Shown here piece by piece: positions 1 through 6,564 of a DNA stretch of 19,510 nucleotides. Each line of letters starts with the position of its first letter. Position 1 is the stretch's first letter. Both the position numbers and the translations under genes were made by a program. The notes beneath the pieces were generated by a model. That model ran no database searches. It was not told the DNA's origin and saw only the letters and a list, made by a program, of their open reading frames with translations. Source of the stretch: DAOUMU01 sp034409055 (GTDB lineage: Bacteria; Chloroflexota; Anaerolineae; 4572-78; J111); contig DAOUMU010000149.1 of NCBI GenBank assembly GCA_034409055.1, positions 1 through 19,510 on the forward strand, in the 5' to 3' direction.

Positions 1-244
1 CTGTTGGGGTGGGGGTGCTGGTGGTGGTGGGGGTGTTAGTAACAATCGAGGGGGGCACGGCCGTACTGGGTGCGGTTGGCGAGGAAGCAACCACGCTTGT
101 TGATTGATCCTCAATGTTGTTGTCCGGGCTTACATTGGCAATCTGCTGCTGGCCTAATTGAAAAGCAATGATGGCCACGGTGGCGGTCAGACCAGCAATC
201 AGCACGATCAAGAGGATTGATAGAATAAGACGGCGGTTACTCAA
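1..244 (-). CDS. N-terminal part of a single-pass membrane-anchored protein with a Thr/Pro-rich linker (runs off the left edge)
   Basis: The frame is open from a TTG at 244 to the window edge (81 codons). The start is chosen because GAAGGA lies about 8 bases upstream of the TTG and no ATG sits in frame. The protein begins with a short basic stretch (S-N-R-R), then a hydrophobic segment at about residues 6-28, fitting an uncleaved signal anchor. After about residue 35 it becomes polar and then rich in Thr, Pro, Ser and Val, a typical extracytoplasmic linker to an outer domain that lies outside this window. It follows hisE by about 60 bases and is in the same direction, but a candidate promoter sits in the gap, so it may be independent of the his operon. 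Function cannot be assigned from this fragment. Confidence 0.6.
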   Translation of the reverse strand, partial: MSNRRLILSILLIVLIAGLTATVAIIAFQLGQQQIANVSPDNNIEDQSTSVVASSPTAPSTAVPPSIVTNTPTTTSTPTPT

Positions 245-276
245 TGGGTTTGTCCTTCGAGTGTTAAGAGTTTCAC

Positions 277-306
277 ATTGTACAAAATATTACCGTTTTT
301 GCCCAA
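277..306 (-). promoter_or_regulatory. Candidate sigma70-type promoter for the membrane-protein gene
   Basis: Read on the minus strand, TTGGGC (301-306) and TACAAT (277-282) are separated by 18 bases, directly after the hisE stop codon. The -10 box is good and the -35 box is moderate. It would give a leader of about 25 bases before the TTG start at 244. No terminator-like hairpin separates it from hisE, so read-through is also possible. Confidence 0.35.
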
Positions 307-585
307 TCAACGGTGCCGTTTTTCCAGCTCGGCCAGCACATCGGTCCAGCTTAAATCTCTGGTTTCTAACAAAACCAGGCTGTGATAGATCAAGTCGGCT
401 ACCTCTTCCACCAAGCGTTGATCGGATTGAGCCAGGGCGGCAACCACCACCTCGGTCGCTTCCTCGCCGACTTTTTGGGCGGCTTTGATTGGATCGGCCA
501 GTAACTGGTTGGTATAGGACCCTTCTTTGGGCTTGGCTTTACGGTCGGCAATGAGGGCGGTCAATTTGGTTAAGAAATCGCTCAT
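307..585 (-). CDS. hisE: Phosphoribosyl-ATP pyrophosphatase HisE
   Basis: This 92-residue protein matches the stand-alone HisE all-alpha NTP pyrophosphohydrolase fold, which converts phosphoribosyl-ATP to phosphoribosyl-AMP plus pyrophosphate (second step of histidine synthesis, cytoplasm). Visible family features are the SYTNQLL segment near residue 23, the metal-binding helix KVGEEATEVVVAA (about residues 38-50) and the second acidic motif EEVADLIYHSLVLL (about 60-73). It is a separate gene and not fused to HisI, and no hisI is seen in the window. It starts immediately after the purA stop codon and is the last histidine gene of the operon. Confidence 0.95.
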   Translation of the reverse strand: MSDFLTKLTALIADRKAKPKEGSYTNQLLADPIKAAQKVGEEATEVVVAALAQSDQRLVEEVADLIYHSLVLLETRDLSWTDVLAELEKRHR

Positions 586-1863
586 TTACTTTACTTCAAA
601 CATCTCTTCACGTTCGGGACCAACGGAGACATATTGGATACGAACGCCGACCAGGGCCTCGATCCGCTTGAGATAGCCTTGGGCTGCCTGTGGCAACTCG
701 GTCCAGGCCCGGGCGGTGTTGGTTGAGTTTTCGGGCCAGCCGGGCCAACTCTCATAGAGTGGCTCGACGGTTTGATAAATCGGGGTATCGGGGACGTGGC
801 TGATAGTGCTGCCATCAGGCAGGCGGTAACCGGTGCAAATTTTTATTTCTGGCAGGCCGTCCAAGACATCCAGCTTGGTGATGGCGATCTCGGTAAAACC
901 GTTGAGATAGGCCACATAATTGAGGCCAACCGCGTCCAGCCAGCCACAGCGGCGGGGACGGCCGGTCGTGGCCCCGTACTCGTGCCCTTTTTCGCGTAGC
1001 CATTGGGCTATCTCATTATCTCCCTGGTCGGTGGGCACAGGACCGGCCCCAACGGCGGTGGTATAAGCTTTGACCACGCCGATCACCCGGTCTATCGCCT
1101 GTGGTGGTAAACCGGCCCCCACCGGGGCAAAGGTGGCCGTGGGATTGGAGGAGGTGACGTAGGGGTAGGTGCCCCAATCCAGGTCGCGCATGGCGGCCAG
1201 TTGTCCTTCCATCAGAATATTGGCCCCTTGCTCGTAGGCTTGACGCATTAATGGCAGCGGATCAACCAGGCGTGCCCCGATTTTATCGCGCCAGGCCATA
1301 CATTGGGCAAACAACTCAGTCGGACCAACCGGTGCTTGTTGGAAGTGAACCAATTCCCGGTTGGCGAACACGACCGCTTGCTCCAGGCGAGCCTTTAACC
1401 AGTCTGGCCGCAGCAGGTCACCCAGGCGCAGGCCGCGCCGGGCCCCTTTATCACTGTAGGCCGGACCGATACCTCGTTTAGTGGTGCCCAGGGCCTTACT
1501 GCCGGAGGCTGACTCCTGTAAACCGTCCAACAGCCGGTGGTAGGGCATCAGCATCTGAGCCCGTTCGGAGAGAAAGAGATGGCTGGTATCTATGCCGGCT
1601 GCTTCCAGTGACTCCAGTTCTTCGATGACGGTAGCCGGGTTGACCACGCAGCCCGTGCCTACCAGGCACTTTGTGTTGGGGTAAAAAATGCCGGAAGGGA
1701 TCAGGTGCAGTTTAAATTCGCCGTATTGGTTGACCACGGTATGGCCCGCATTATCCCCCCCCTGGAAGCGAATGACCCAATCCATTTCTCCGGCCAGAGC
1801 GTCAACCAGGCGTCCTTTCCCTTCATCCCCCCATTGTGCGCCAACGATGGCAGTGACTGGCAT
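586..1863 (-). CDS. purA: Adenylosuccinate synthetase PurA
   Basis: A 425-residue GTP-dependent ligase joining IMP and aspartate to form adenylosuccinate, the first committed step to AMP. Family marks in order: the P-loop QWGDEGKG (residues 10-17, catalytic Asp13), GGDNAGHTVV with His41, GTTKRGIGPAY (126-136), GTYPYVTSSN (231-240) and TTGRPRRCGWLDAV in the GTP-binding part. The usual E-G-A-Q-G stretch before the GTYP motif reads E219-G-Q-L-A-A, so the Gln that contacts IMP in the E. coli enzyme is not in its usual place; Gln221 one position earlier may substitute. The ATG has GAGGAG about 9 bases upstream. Its place between hisF and hisE is unusual; HisF releases AICAR, which feeds the purine pathway toward IMP, the PurA substrate. 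Confidence 0.95.
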   Translation of the reverse strand: MPVTAIVGAQWGDEGKGRLVDALAGEMDWVIRFQGGDNAGHTVVNQYGEFKLHLIPSGIFYPNTKCLVGTGCVVNPATVIEELESLEAAGIDTSHLFLSERAQMLMPYHRLLDGLQESASGSKALGTTKRGIGPAYSDKGARRGLRLGDLLRPDWLKARLEQAVVFANRELVHFQQAPVGPTELFAQCMAWRDKIGARLVDPLPLMRQAYEQGANILMEGQLAAMRDLDWGTYPYVTSSNPTATFAPVGAGLPPQAIDRVIGVVKAYTTAVGAGPVPTDQGDNEIAQWLREKGHEYGATTGRPRRCGWLDAVGLNYVAYLNGFTEIAITKLDVLDGLPEIKICTGYRLPDGSTISHVPDTPIYQTVEPLYESWPGWPENSTNTARAWTELPQAAQGYLKRIEALVGVRIQYVSVGPEREEMFEVK

Positions 1864-1881
1864 TTTAAAATTCTCCTCTTG

Positions 1882-2652
1882 CTAATTTTTCTTCTGTCGG
1901 ACCAGAATTCCTTTTTCTGCTAAATAGGCTTTGACTTGCTGGATGGAAAGCTCTTGGAAATGGAAAAGACTGGCGGCCAGGGCGGCGCTGGCATTGGCCT
2001 GGGTGATGACCTCGGCGAAATGCTCCAGCGCACCAGCCCCCCCCGAAGCGATGACGGGAATGGTCACCACCTCGGTGATGGCCCGGGTCAGTTCAATGTC
2101 AAAGCCTGCTTTGGTGCCGTCGGTGTCCATGCTGGTCAGCAAAATTTCCCCGGCCCCTCGTGCCTGGCACTCCCTGGCCCAGACCACCGCGTCCCGGCCG
2201 GTGCGTTGCCGGCCGCCGTGGGTGGTGATTTCCCAACCCTGGTCATTCAATCGCTTGCGAGCGTCGATGGCCACCACAATGGCCTGGCTGCCAAAGGCTT
2301 TAGCCCCCTCGGTAATCAGGTCAGGCCGGCGGACGGCGGCCGTGTTAATACTGACCTTATCGGCTCCGGTCGAGATAATAGTATGGATGTCCTCGACCGA
2401 ACTGATCCCTCCCCCTACCGTGAAGGGAATGAAAACACTTTCGGCCACTTGCCGGGCAATGTCCAGCATCAGGCCGCGCCCTTCGTGCGAGGCGGTGATG
2501 TCTAAAAAGGTCAGTTCATCGGCTCCTTCACGGTCATAAATTTGGGCCTGTTCAACCGGATCACCGGCATCTCGTAGATTGACAAAATTAATCCCTTTAA
2601 CGACCCGTCCGTCTTTGACGTCAAGGCAGGGGATGATTCGTTTGGCCAGCAT
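1882..2652 (-). CDS. hisF: Imidazole glycerol phosphate synthase, cyclase subunit HisF
   Basis: A 256-residue (beta/alpha)8 barrel that uses ammonia from HisH to convert PRFAR into imidazole glycerol phosphate and AICAR. The opening MLAKRIIPCLDVKDGRVVKG carries catalytic Asp11; the second catalytic Asp lies in VVAIDARK near residue 130. Phosphate-binding glycine loops are seen in FTVGGGISS and IPVIASGGAG, and LLTSMDTDGTKAGFD is a characteristic loop. The length is normal. The ATG has GGAG about 6 bases upstream. It is followed closely by purA, and preceded by a 180-bp gap after the TrpF-like gene, so it is separated from its partner hisH by hisA and the TrpF-like gene. Confidence 0.97.
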   Translation of the reverse strand: MLAKRIIPCLDVKDGRVVKGINFVNLRDAGDPVEQAQIYDREGADELTFLDITASHEGRGLMLDIARQVAESVFIPFTVGGGISSVEDIHTIISTGADKVSINTAAVRRPDLITEGAKAFGSQAIVVAIDARKRLNDQGWEITTHGGRQRTGRDAVVWARECQARGAGEILLTSMDTDGTKAGFDIELTRAITEVVTIPVIASGGAGALEHFAEVITQANASAALAASLFHFQELSIQQVKAYLAEKGILVRQKKN

Positions 2653-2832
2653 AATGACTCCAGCGTAGTATCGTATGTTAAGATTTTATGATGTAGACAG
2701 TCTCAGTAGATTCAAATTTGCTCTAGCTGGACCAGTGCGAAGCCTAAAAATTGGGTCTACTGAGTCTACGTGTTGCGTATCGCTTGCGTGCCTGTGACAG
2801 TGCGTCCCGTTAGCGCAATTTAGCAAATTGCG
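2653..2832. other. 180-bp intergenic gap inside the his operon with two inverted repeats
   Basis: This is the only sizeable gap between his genes. It holds an interrupted inverted repeat (2693-2710 against 2756-2769) and most of a perfect hairpin (2811-2835), both listed separately. I see no ORF with coding character and no strong promoter on the minus strand, only weak TTGAAT/CATAAA-like matches. It may contain a processing or partial termination site between the TrpF-like gene and hisF. Confidence 0.5.
2693..2769. repeat. Interrupted inverted repeat between hisF and the TrpF-like gene
   Basis: GTAGACAGTCTCAGTAGA at 2693-2710 pairs with TCTACTGAGTCTAC at 2756-2769: the reverse complement of the left arm matches the right arm over TCTACTGAG and TCTAC, with a 4-base insertion (ACTG) in the left arm. 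About 45 bases lie between the arms. No T-run follows either side, so it is not a standard intrinsic terminator. Confidence 0.6.
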
Positions 2833-2835
2833 CTA
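2811..2835. repeat. Perfect short hairpin at the end of the TrpF-like gene (REP-like palindrome)
   Basis: TAGCGCAATTT (2811-2821) and AAATTGCGCTA (2825-2835) are perfect 11-base complements around the loop AGC. The right arm contains the TrpF-like stop codon. No T-run follows on the minus strand. The layout (GCAA.TT, AGC loop, AA.TTGC, then TACAA) resembles palindromes near 13030-13080 and 16636-16656, suggesting one dispersed family. Confidence 0.75.
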
Positions 2836-3522
2836 CAAGTGCTTTGCTTGCTGAACAAAGTCCCTCACCCGAACCATATCCTTCGCCACCGGGTCACCGG
2901 GCAGATTGGTGCCGGTGTTGCTGTCAACGCCCCAGGGGCGGGTAACTGCAATGGCCTCGGCGACATTTTCGGGCGTTAACCCCCCGGCCATAATTACTTT
3001 TGACCAGTGGCCTACTTGCTCGACAATTTGCCGGCTGATCTGCCAATCGTGGATGACCCCGGTGGCGCCTACGCCGGGCATACCGGGCACCTTGGTGTCA
3101 AGCAGTAAAATATCTGACACACCGGCAAAGCGCAGGGCAACGTCGATGCTTTCCGGGCCGTCAACGTGGATGGCTTTCATGAGGGCCATTTCAGGAGGAA
3201 GCGACTGGCGTAATTGCTGCATGGCGGCGAGGCCCACCGCTTCGGTGTCGCTGGAGATGTGGATAATATCCGGTTGGACGGCCTGGGCCATCCGCAAAAT
3301 TTCGGCTACTTCGGTGCTCATCGTCAGGGCAGACGAAGTCGCTTTACCTTTAAGGGCGTCAGTAATGGCTCGGCCTTCAGCAAAGGTTAACTCTGCGTGA
3401 ACCTGACCGTAATCTCCGGCCACAAAACCGATATGGTCGACCCCCAGGTCTACCATAGTCAGGGCATCAGCCACGGAGGTGGCAGCATAAATTTGGACAA
3501 TCATGCCTCGCCCGTGGCTCAT
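2833..3522 (-). CDS. TrpF-like (phosphoribosylanthranilate isomerase family) protein lacking the catalytic Cys
   Basis: A 229-residue (beta/alpha)8-barrel protein clearly related to TrpF: VADALTMVDLGVDHIGFV (18-34), LLLDTKVPG (139-147) with the general-acid Asp142, GATGVIHDW (152-160), and AGGLTPENVAEAI followed by RPWGVDSNTG near the phosphate site. The family's opening K-I-C-G-x-T, whose Cys is the general base, reads Q10-I-Y12-A-A-T here, so Cys is replaced by Tyr. The usual QLHG motif is HISS and SSGVE is SNTGTN. The start overlaps the hisA stop as TAATG, implying coupling; Met7 is an alternative start. It may be a paralogue with another substrate, or an inactive barrel. I would not call it a functional TrpF on this evidence. 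Confidence 0.8.
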   Translation of the reverse strand: MSHGRGMIVQIYAATSVADALTMVDLGVDHIGFVAGDYGQVHAELTFAEGRAITDALKGKATSSALTMSTEVAEILRMAQAVQPDIIHISSDTEAVGLAAMQQLRQSLPPEMALMKAIHVDGPESIDVALRFAGVSDILLLDTKVPGMPGVGATGVIHDWQISRQIVEQVGHWSKVIMAGGLTPENVAEAIAVTRPWGVDSNTGTNLPGDPVAKDMVRVRDFVQQAKHL

Positions 3523-4283
3523 TATTCGTGGGCTACCCGCATAGCCTCGGCCAGATCAACTGCGCCGGTATAGAGGGCCTTGCCAATAATTAGCCCCTCA
3601 ATCCCTTCCTCTTCGATCTCTTTGACCCGTCTTACATCCTCAATTCCGGCCACACCGCCGGAAACAATGACCTTGAAGCGACGTTTTGAGCCTGGGTCAG
3701 GATTACCTGCCCGGGCCAGGGCCACGGCTGCTTCTATATTGACGCCGCTCAACATACCATCACGTGAAATATCGGTATAGATGACGTGGGTCAGGCCGGC
3801 GGTGTGGATCAACTGGGCCAATTTAATGGCGTCGGTCTCGGCCAGTTGACGCCAACCGTGGGTAGCTACTTTGCCCTCTTTCACGTCCAGGCCTAAGACA
3901 ATTTGCTCCGGTCCAAACTGGCCCAGAATGTCAAGCATCTGGCGCGGACGGTCGGCGGCTAAAGAGCCAACAACGACCCGGTTGACGCCCATCTCCAAGG
4001 CCTGCTTAATACTTTCCGGGCTGCGTAATCCACCCCCAAATTGCACCGGCGTTTGCACCCGGTCCAGAATCGCCTGCAAAGCGTCAATGTTTTTCGCAGA
4101 TTGTTCAGAGTTGCCAAAAGCGCCGTCCAGATTAACCACGTGCAGCCAATCAACGCCGGTAGTTTCCCAGGTTTCGGCAATGGCGGCGGGGTCTTCACCG
4201 TAGATGGTTTCGGCGTCCGGGTCGCCCTGAGTGAGGCGAACGCATTTACCGTTTTTTAAGTCAATCGCTGCAAAAATTTTCAT
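3522..4283 (-). CDS. hisA: Phosphoribosylformimino-5-aminoimidazole carboxamide ribotide isomerase HisA
   Basis: A 253-residue (beta/alpha)8 barrel catalysing the Amadori rearrangement of ProFAR to PRFAR. Family marks are AAIDLKNGKCVRLTQGD with catalytic Asp8, WLHVVNLDGAFG, VQFGGGLRSPESI, the second catalytic Asp in IYTDISRDGM, and VIVSGGVAGIEDV near the C-terminal phosphate site. AAGGAG lies 5 bases before the ATG. The stop overlaps the TrpF-like start by one base. In actinobacteria a HisA homologue (PriA) also performs the TrpF reaction. Given the degenerate TrpF-like neighbour that is worth keeping in mind, but nothing in the sequence shows dual function here. Confidence 0.97.
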   Translation of the reverse strand: MKIFAAIDLKNGKCVRLTQGDPDAETIYGEDPAAIAETWETTGVDWLHVVNLDGAFGNSEQSAKNIDALQAILDRVQTPVQFGGGLRSPESIKQALEMGVNRVVVGSLAADRPRQMLDILGQFGPEQIVLGLDVKEGKVATHGWRQLAETDAIKLAQLIHTAGLTHVIYTDISRDGMLSGVNIEAAVALARAGNPDPGSKRRFKVIVSGGVAGIEDVRRVKEIEEEGIEGLIIGKALYTGAVDLAEAMRVAHE

Positions 4284-4308
4284 GCTTACTCCTTGTTTGT
4301 TTGCCTCT

Positions 4309-4926
4309 TCATATTACCCCGGCAAATTCCACAAAATTTTTTAATATCTGCAAGCCCACCTGTTGGCTCTTTTCCGGGTGGAATTGGATGGCGCAAACAT
4401 TTTCTTTGGCCACAATGGAGGCAAAGCGCTGGCCGTAGTTGGTGTAAGCGACGATATCGTGCCGGTCGGCCGGGGCCACGTAGTAAGAGTGAGCGAAATA
4501 AGCAAAATCGCCTGGGGCGATGTTGTCGAGCAGGGGATGATCGTGTTCTGGTTCGATCTGATTCCAGCCCATGTGGGGCACAGTCAACCCTGGCGGAAAA
4601 CGGACCACTTTGCCGGGCAAGAGGCCCAACCCCCGGTGCTGCCCCATCTCTTCACTTTCGTCAAAGAGTAACTGGAGACCAACACAGATACCGAGCAGCG
4701 GCTTGCCGGATTGGACCGCTGTCAGCACCGGCTTATCCAGGCCGCGTTGGCGCAGATTGTTGATGGCATCGCCAAAAGCGCCCACGCCGGGCAGAATGAC
4801 TGCCTCAGCCTGCTCGACGTGCTTCACTGAGTCGCTAATTTCGGCTGCGGCGCCGATGGCTTCAAATGCTTTTTGCACGTTTCTGAAGTTGCCTACGCCG
4901 TAGTCAATGATGATCAGGGGAGTCAT
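4309..4926 (-). CDS. hisH: Imidazole glycerol phosphate synthase, glutaminase subunit HisH
   Basis: A 205-residue class I glutamine amidotransferase that hydrolyses glutamine and channels ammonia to HisF. It begins IIDYGVGNFRNVQKA, has the oxyanion-strand motif LPGVGAFGD (45-53), the nucleophile Cys81 in LLGICVGLQLLF, and the His183/Glu185 pair in QFHPEKSQ. Length is normal for the family. It lies 25 bases upstream of hisA and 11 bases downstream of hisB, with a purine-rich AAGGGTAG before the ATG. Confidence 0.97.
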   Translation of the reverse strand: MTPLIIIDYGVGNFRNVQKAFEAIGAAAEISDSVKHVEQAEAVILPGVGAFGDAINNLRQRGLDKPVLTAVQSGKPLLGICVGLQLLFDESEEMGQHRGLGLLPGKVVRFPPGLTVPHMGWNQIEPEHDHPLLDNIAPGDFAYFAHSYYVAPADRHDIVAYTNYGQRFASIVAKENVCAIQFHPEKSQQVGLQILKNFVEFAGVI

Positions 4927-4937
4927 CTATCTACCCT

Positions 4938-5543
4938 TTATACTGTCAAGGTTCCTTTTGTACTGGGGACCTGGTCGGCCAGACGCTCATCACGTTGGGT
5001 GGCCATGTCCAGGGCACGGGCCAGGGCTTTGAAGAGCGCTTCAGCCCGGTGGTGGTCATCGATGCCGGCCAATAGGCGGGCATGCAGGTTCAGCCGGCCT
5101 TCGTGGGCCATACTTTCAAAAAAGTGGGGAATGAGCGAGGTACCCATCTGGCCGATGCGGTCGGTACTGAATTGACCGTCGAAGACACAATAACCCCGTC
5201 CACCAAAGTCAACCGCTACCAGAGCCAGGGCTTCATCCATAGGGACGATGGCATGACCCATGCGGGTGATCCCTTTGCGGTTGCCCAGGGCCTGGGCGAT
5301 GGCTCGACCCAGCACAATGCCCACGTCTTCTACGGTGTGGTGCTCGTCGATGTGTAAATCGCCGCTGGCCCGCACCGTTAAATCAAAGCGGGCGTGTCGA
5401 GCCAGGGCATAGAGCATATGATCTAAAAAGCCAATGCCGGTGGTAATATCGGCCTGACCGGTGCCATCTAAATTGATGATAATTTCTATGTCGGTTTCAC
5501 CCGTTTTGCGGGTGACGGTTGCCGTGCGCGGTGAGTCAGCCAA
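4938..5543 (-). CDS. hisB: Imidazoleglycerol-phosphate dehydratase HisB (monofunctional)
   Basis: A 201-residue manganese-dependent dehydratase converting imidazole glycerol phosphate to imidazole acetol phosphate. The duplicated metal-binding motifs are all present: GIGFLDHML, DEHHTVEDVG, ESMAHEGRLNLH and DDHHRAEALFKAL. There is no fused histidinol-phosphatase domain as in E. coli HisB. The start is a TTG at 5543: AAGGAG lies exactly 7 bases upstream, and no upstream ATG in frame is available. The start overlaps the end of the HAD-like gene by 8 bases, so the two are probably translationally coupled. Confidence 0.96.
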   Translation of the reverse strand: MADSPRTATVTRKTGETDIEIIINLDGTGQADITTGIGFLDHMLYALARHARFDLTVRASGDLHIDEHHTVEDVGIVLGRAIAQALGNRKGITRMGHAIVPMDEALALVAVDFGGRGYCVFDGQFSTDRIGQMGTSLIPHFFESMAHEGRLNLHARLLAGIDDHHRAEALFKALARALDMATQRDERLADQVPSTKGTLTV

Positions 5544-6564
5544 AGATGAGCTCCTTTAAATGATTGGGGTGTCCCAGGATGATATCTGCCTTTGCTTCTT
5601 CAAATTCTTGACGCATGGCCTCTTTATTATGGGCTCCTATCAAGCAGCCGATGGCGGTGAAGGGGACAGTTTGGTTGGCCGCTTTGGCCGCCTGGATATC
5701 GCCAGGGTTGGCCCCCACATAGGCTGTGCGAGCCGGGGTGGGATTCAGGCGGCGGGCTGCTTCTAGCAAAGACCAGGGGTCGGGAATTGGTTTGGCCTTG
5801 GCCTCGCGCACATCATCAGCCGAGACCACAGATTGGAAATATTGGTCAATCTCTTTGGTCTTGAACAATTTCTTCACTTCTATTCGAGAGCGGTCTGTCA
5901 CTGCACCTAAAGGCACCTTGTCATTGATCTGGGCCAGAATATCAAGGTCAATCAACAGCGACTCATGCTCGATGTAGCCGGTACTTTGAATAAGCACGGC
6001 CGGTTGTTCGTAAATGCGCTCAAATAGATCCGCGCCCAGGTATAGCTCTTGAAAAATACGACCGACCAGATTGCCCTTGGTAATATCGCCAGTATCCACC
6101 AGCAGGTGACGATTTTCTTTTTGCAGGGCTGCATTGGCGCCGTCAATTCCTCCCCCGGCGGCAGCAATATCCTGGGCCAACTGGGGAATATCTTTTTGCT
6201 CGCGCAGCTTGTCGATGCCGATGTGTAGCCGTCCCCCGGCCAGTTGTAGATAGGCAATTAAGGCCGGCACGTGAAATTTTGAAGGGAAGGTAGGAATGGG
6301 AACAGGAGGAAGCAGTTCGATAAAATAGATGATAAAGGCGCTGGCCAGGTCCACATAGCTGGTGAAATGTCCCACCTTTTGCACCAAAGTTACTTCCTCG
6401 GAGGTCAGGAGTGACTCCTTGGAGGGGGGCAGGCCGATGGTTCGCTCCAGGTAAAGCTGCACCGTTTCGCGAACCACCTCCCGGTAGGACAGGCTGACAT
6501 CAACCAGAACGTCATTGACGGAGAAAACAAGTGCATCTATAGTAAGCCTGGGTTTGTAGCTCAT
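5536..6564 (-). CDS. HAD-superfamily (subfamily IA, TIGR01548-like) protein with degenerate catalytic motifs
   Basis: This 342-residue protein resembles the TIGR01548 clade of HAD hydrolases, seen in IDALVFSVNDVLVDVSLSYR (residues 9-28), a cap-like helical region containing LLTSEEVTLVQKVGHF, motif II Thr223 (GAVTDRS), motif III Lys258 (KPIPDPW) and the C-terminal YVGANPGDIQAAKAAN (282-297). Motif I, normally DxDGxL, reads S15-V-N17-D18: both the Asp nucleophile and the general acid/base Asp are gone. Motif IV, normally GDxxDD, reads G-A-N-P-G-D. It is therefore probably not a normal phosphatase. It sits between hisC and hisB, where a histidinol-phosphate phosphatase would be expected, and overlaps both neighbours by a few bases. 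It could be a scaffold, a repurposed enzyme, or a decaying gene kept in frame. Confidence 0.8.
   Translation of the reverse strand: MSYKPRLTIDALVFSVNDVLVDVSLSYREVVRETVQLYLERTIGLPPSKESLLTSEEVTLVQKVGHFTSYVDLASAFIIYFIELLPPVPIPTFPSKFHVPALIAYLQLAGGRLHIGIDKLREQKDIPQLAQDIAAAGGGIDGANAALQKENRHLLVDTGDITKGNLVGRIFQELYLGADLFERIYEQPAVLIQSTGYIEHESLLIDLDILAQINDKVPLGAVTDRSRIEVKKLFKTKEIDQYFQSVVSADDVREAKAKPIPDPWSLLEAARRLNPTPARTAYVGANPGDIQAAKAANQTVPFTAIGCLIGAHNKEAMRQEFEEAKADIILGHPNHLKELIFG

Noticed and set aside
1..40. GGT/GGG-rich tract resembling a microsatellite
   Set aside because: It is explained by Thr/Pro codons of the membrane protein linker on the minus strand.
1931..2539. Plus-strand open frame of 202 residues opposite hisF
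   Set aside because: It is antisense to a confidently identified HisF, shows no domain, and has the composition expected of a shadow frame.
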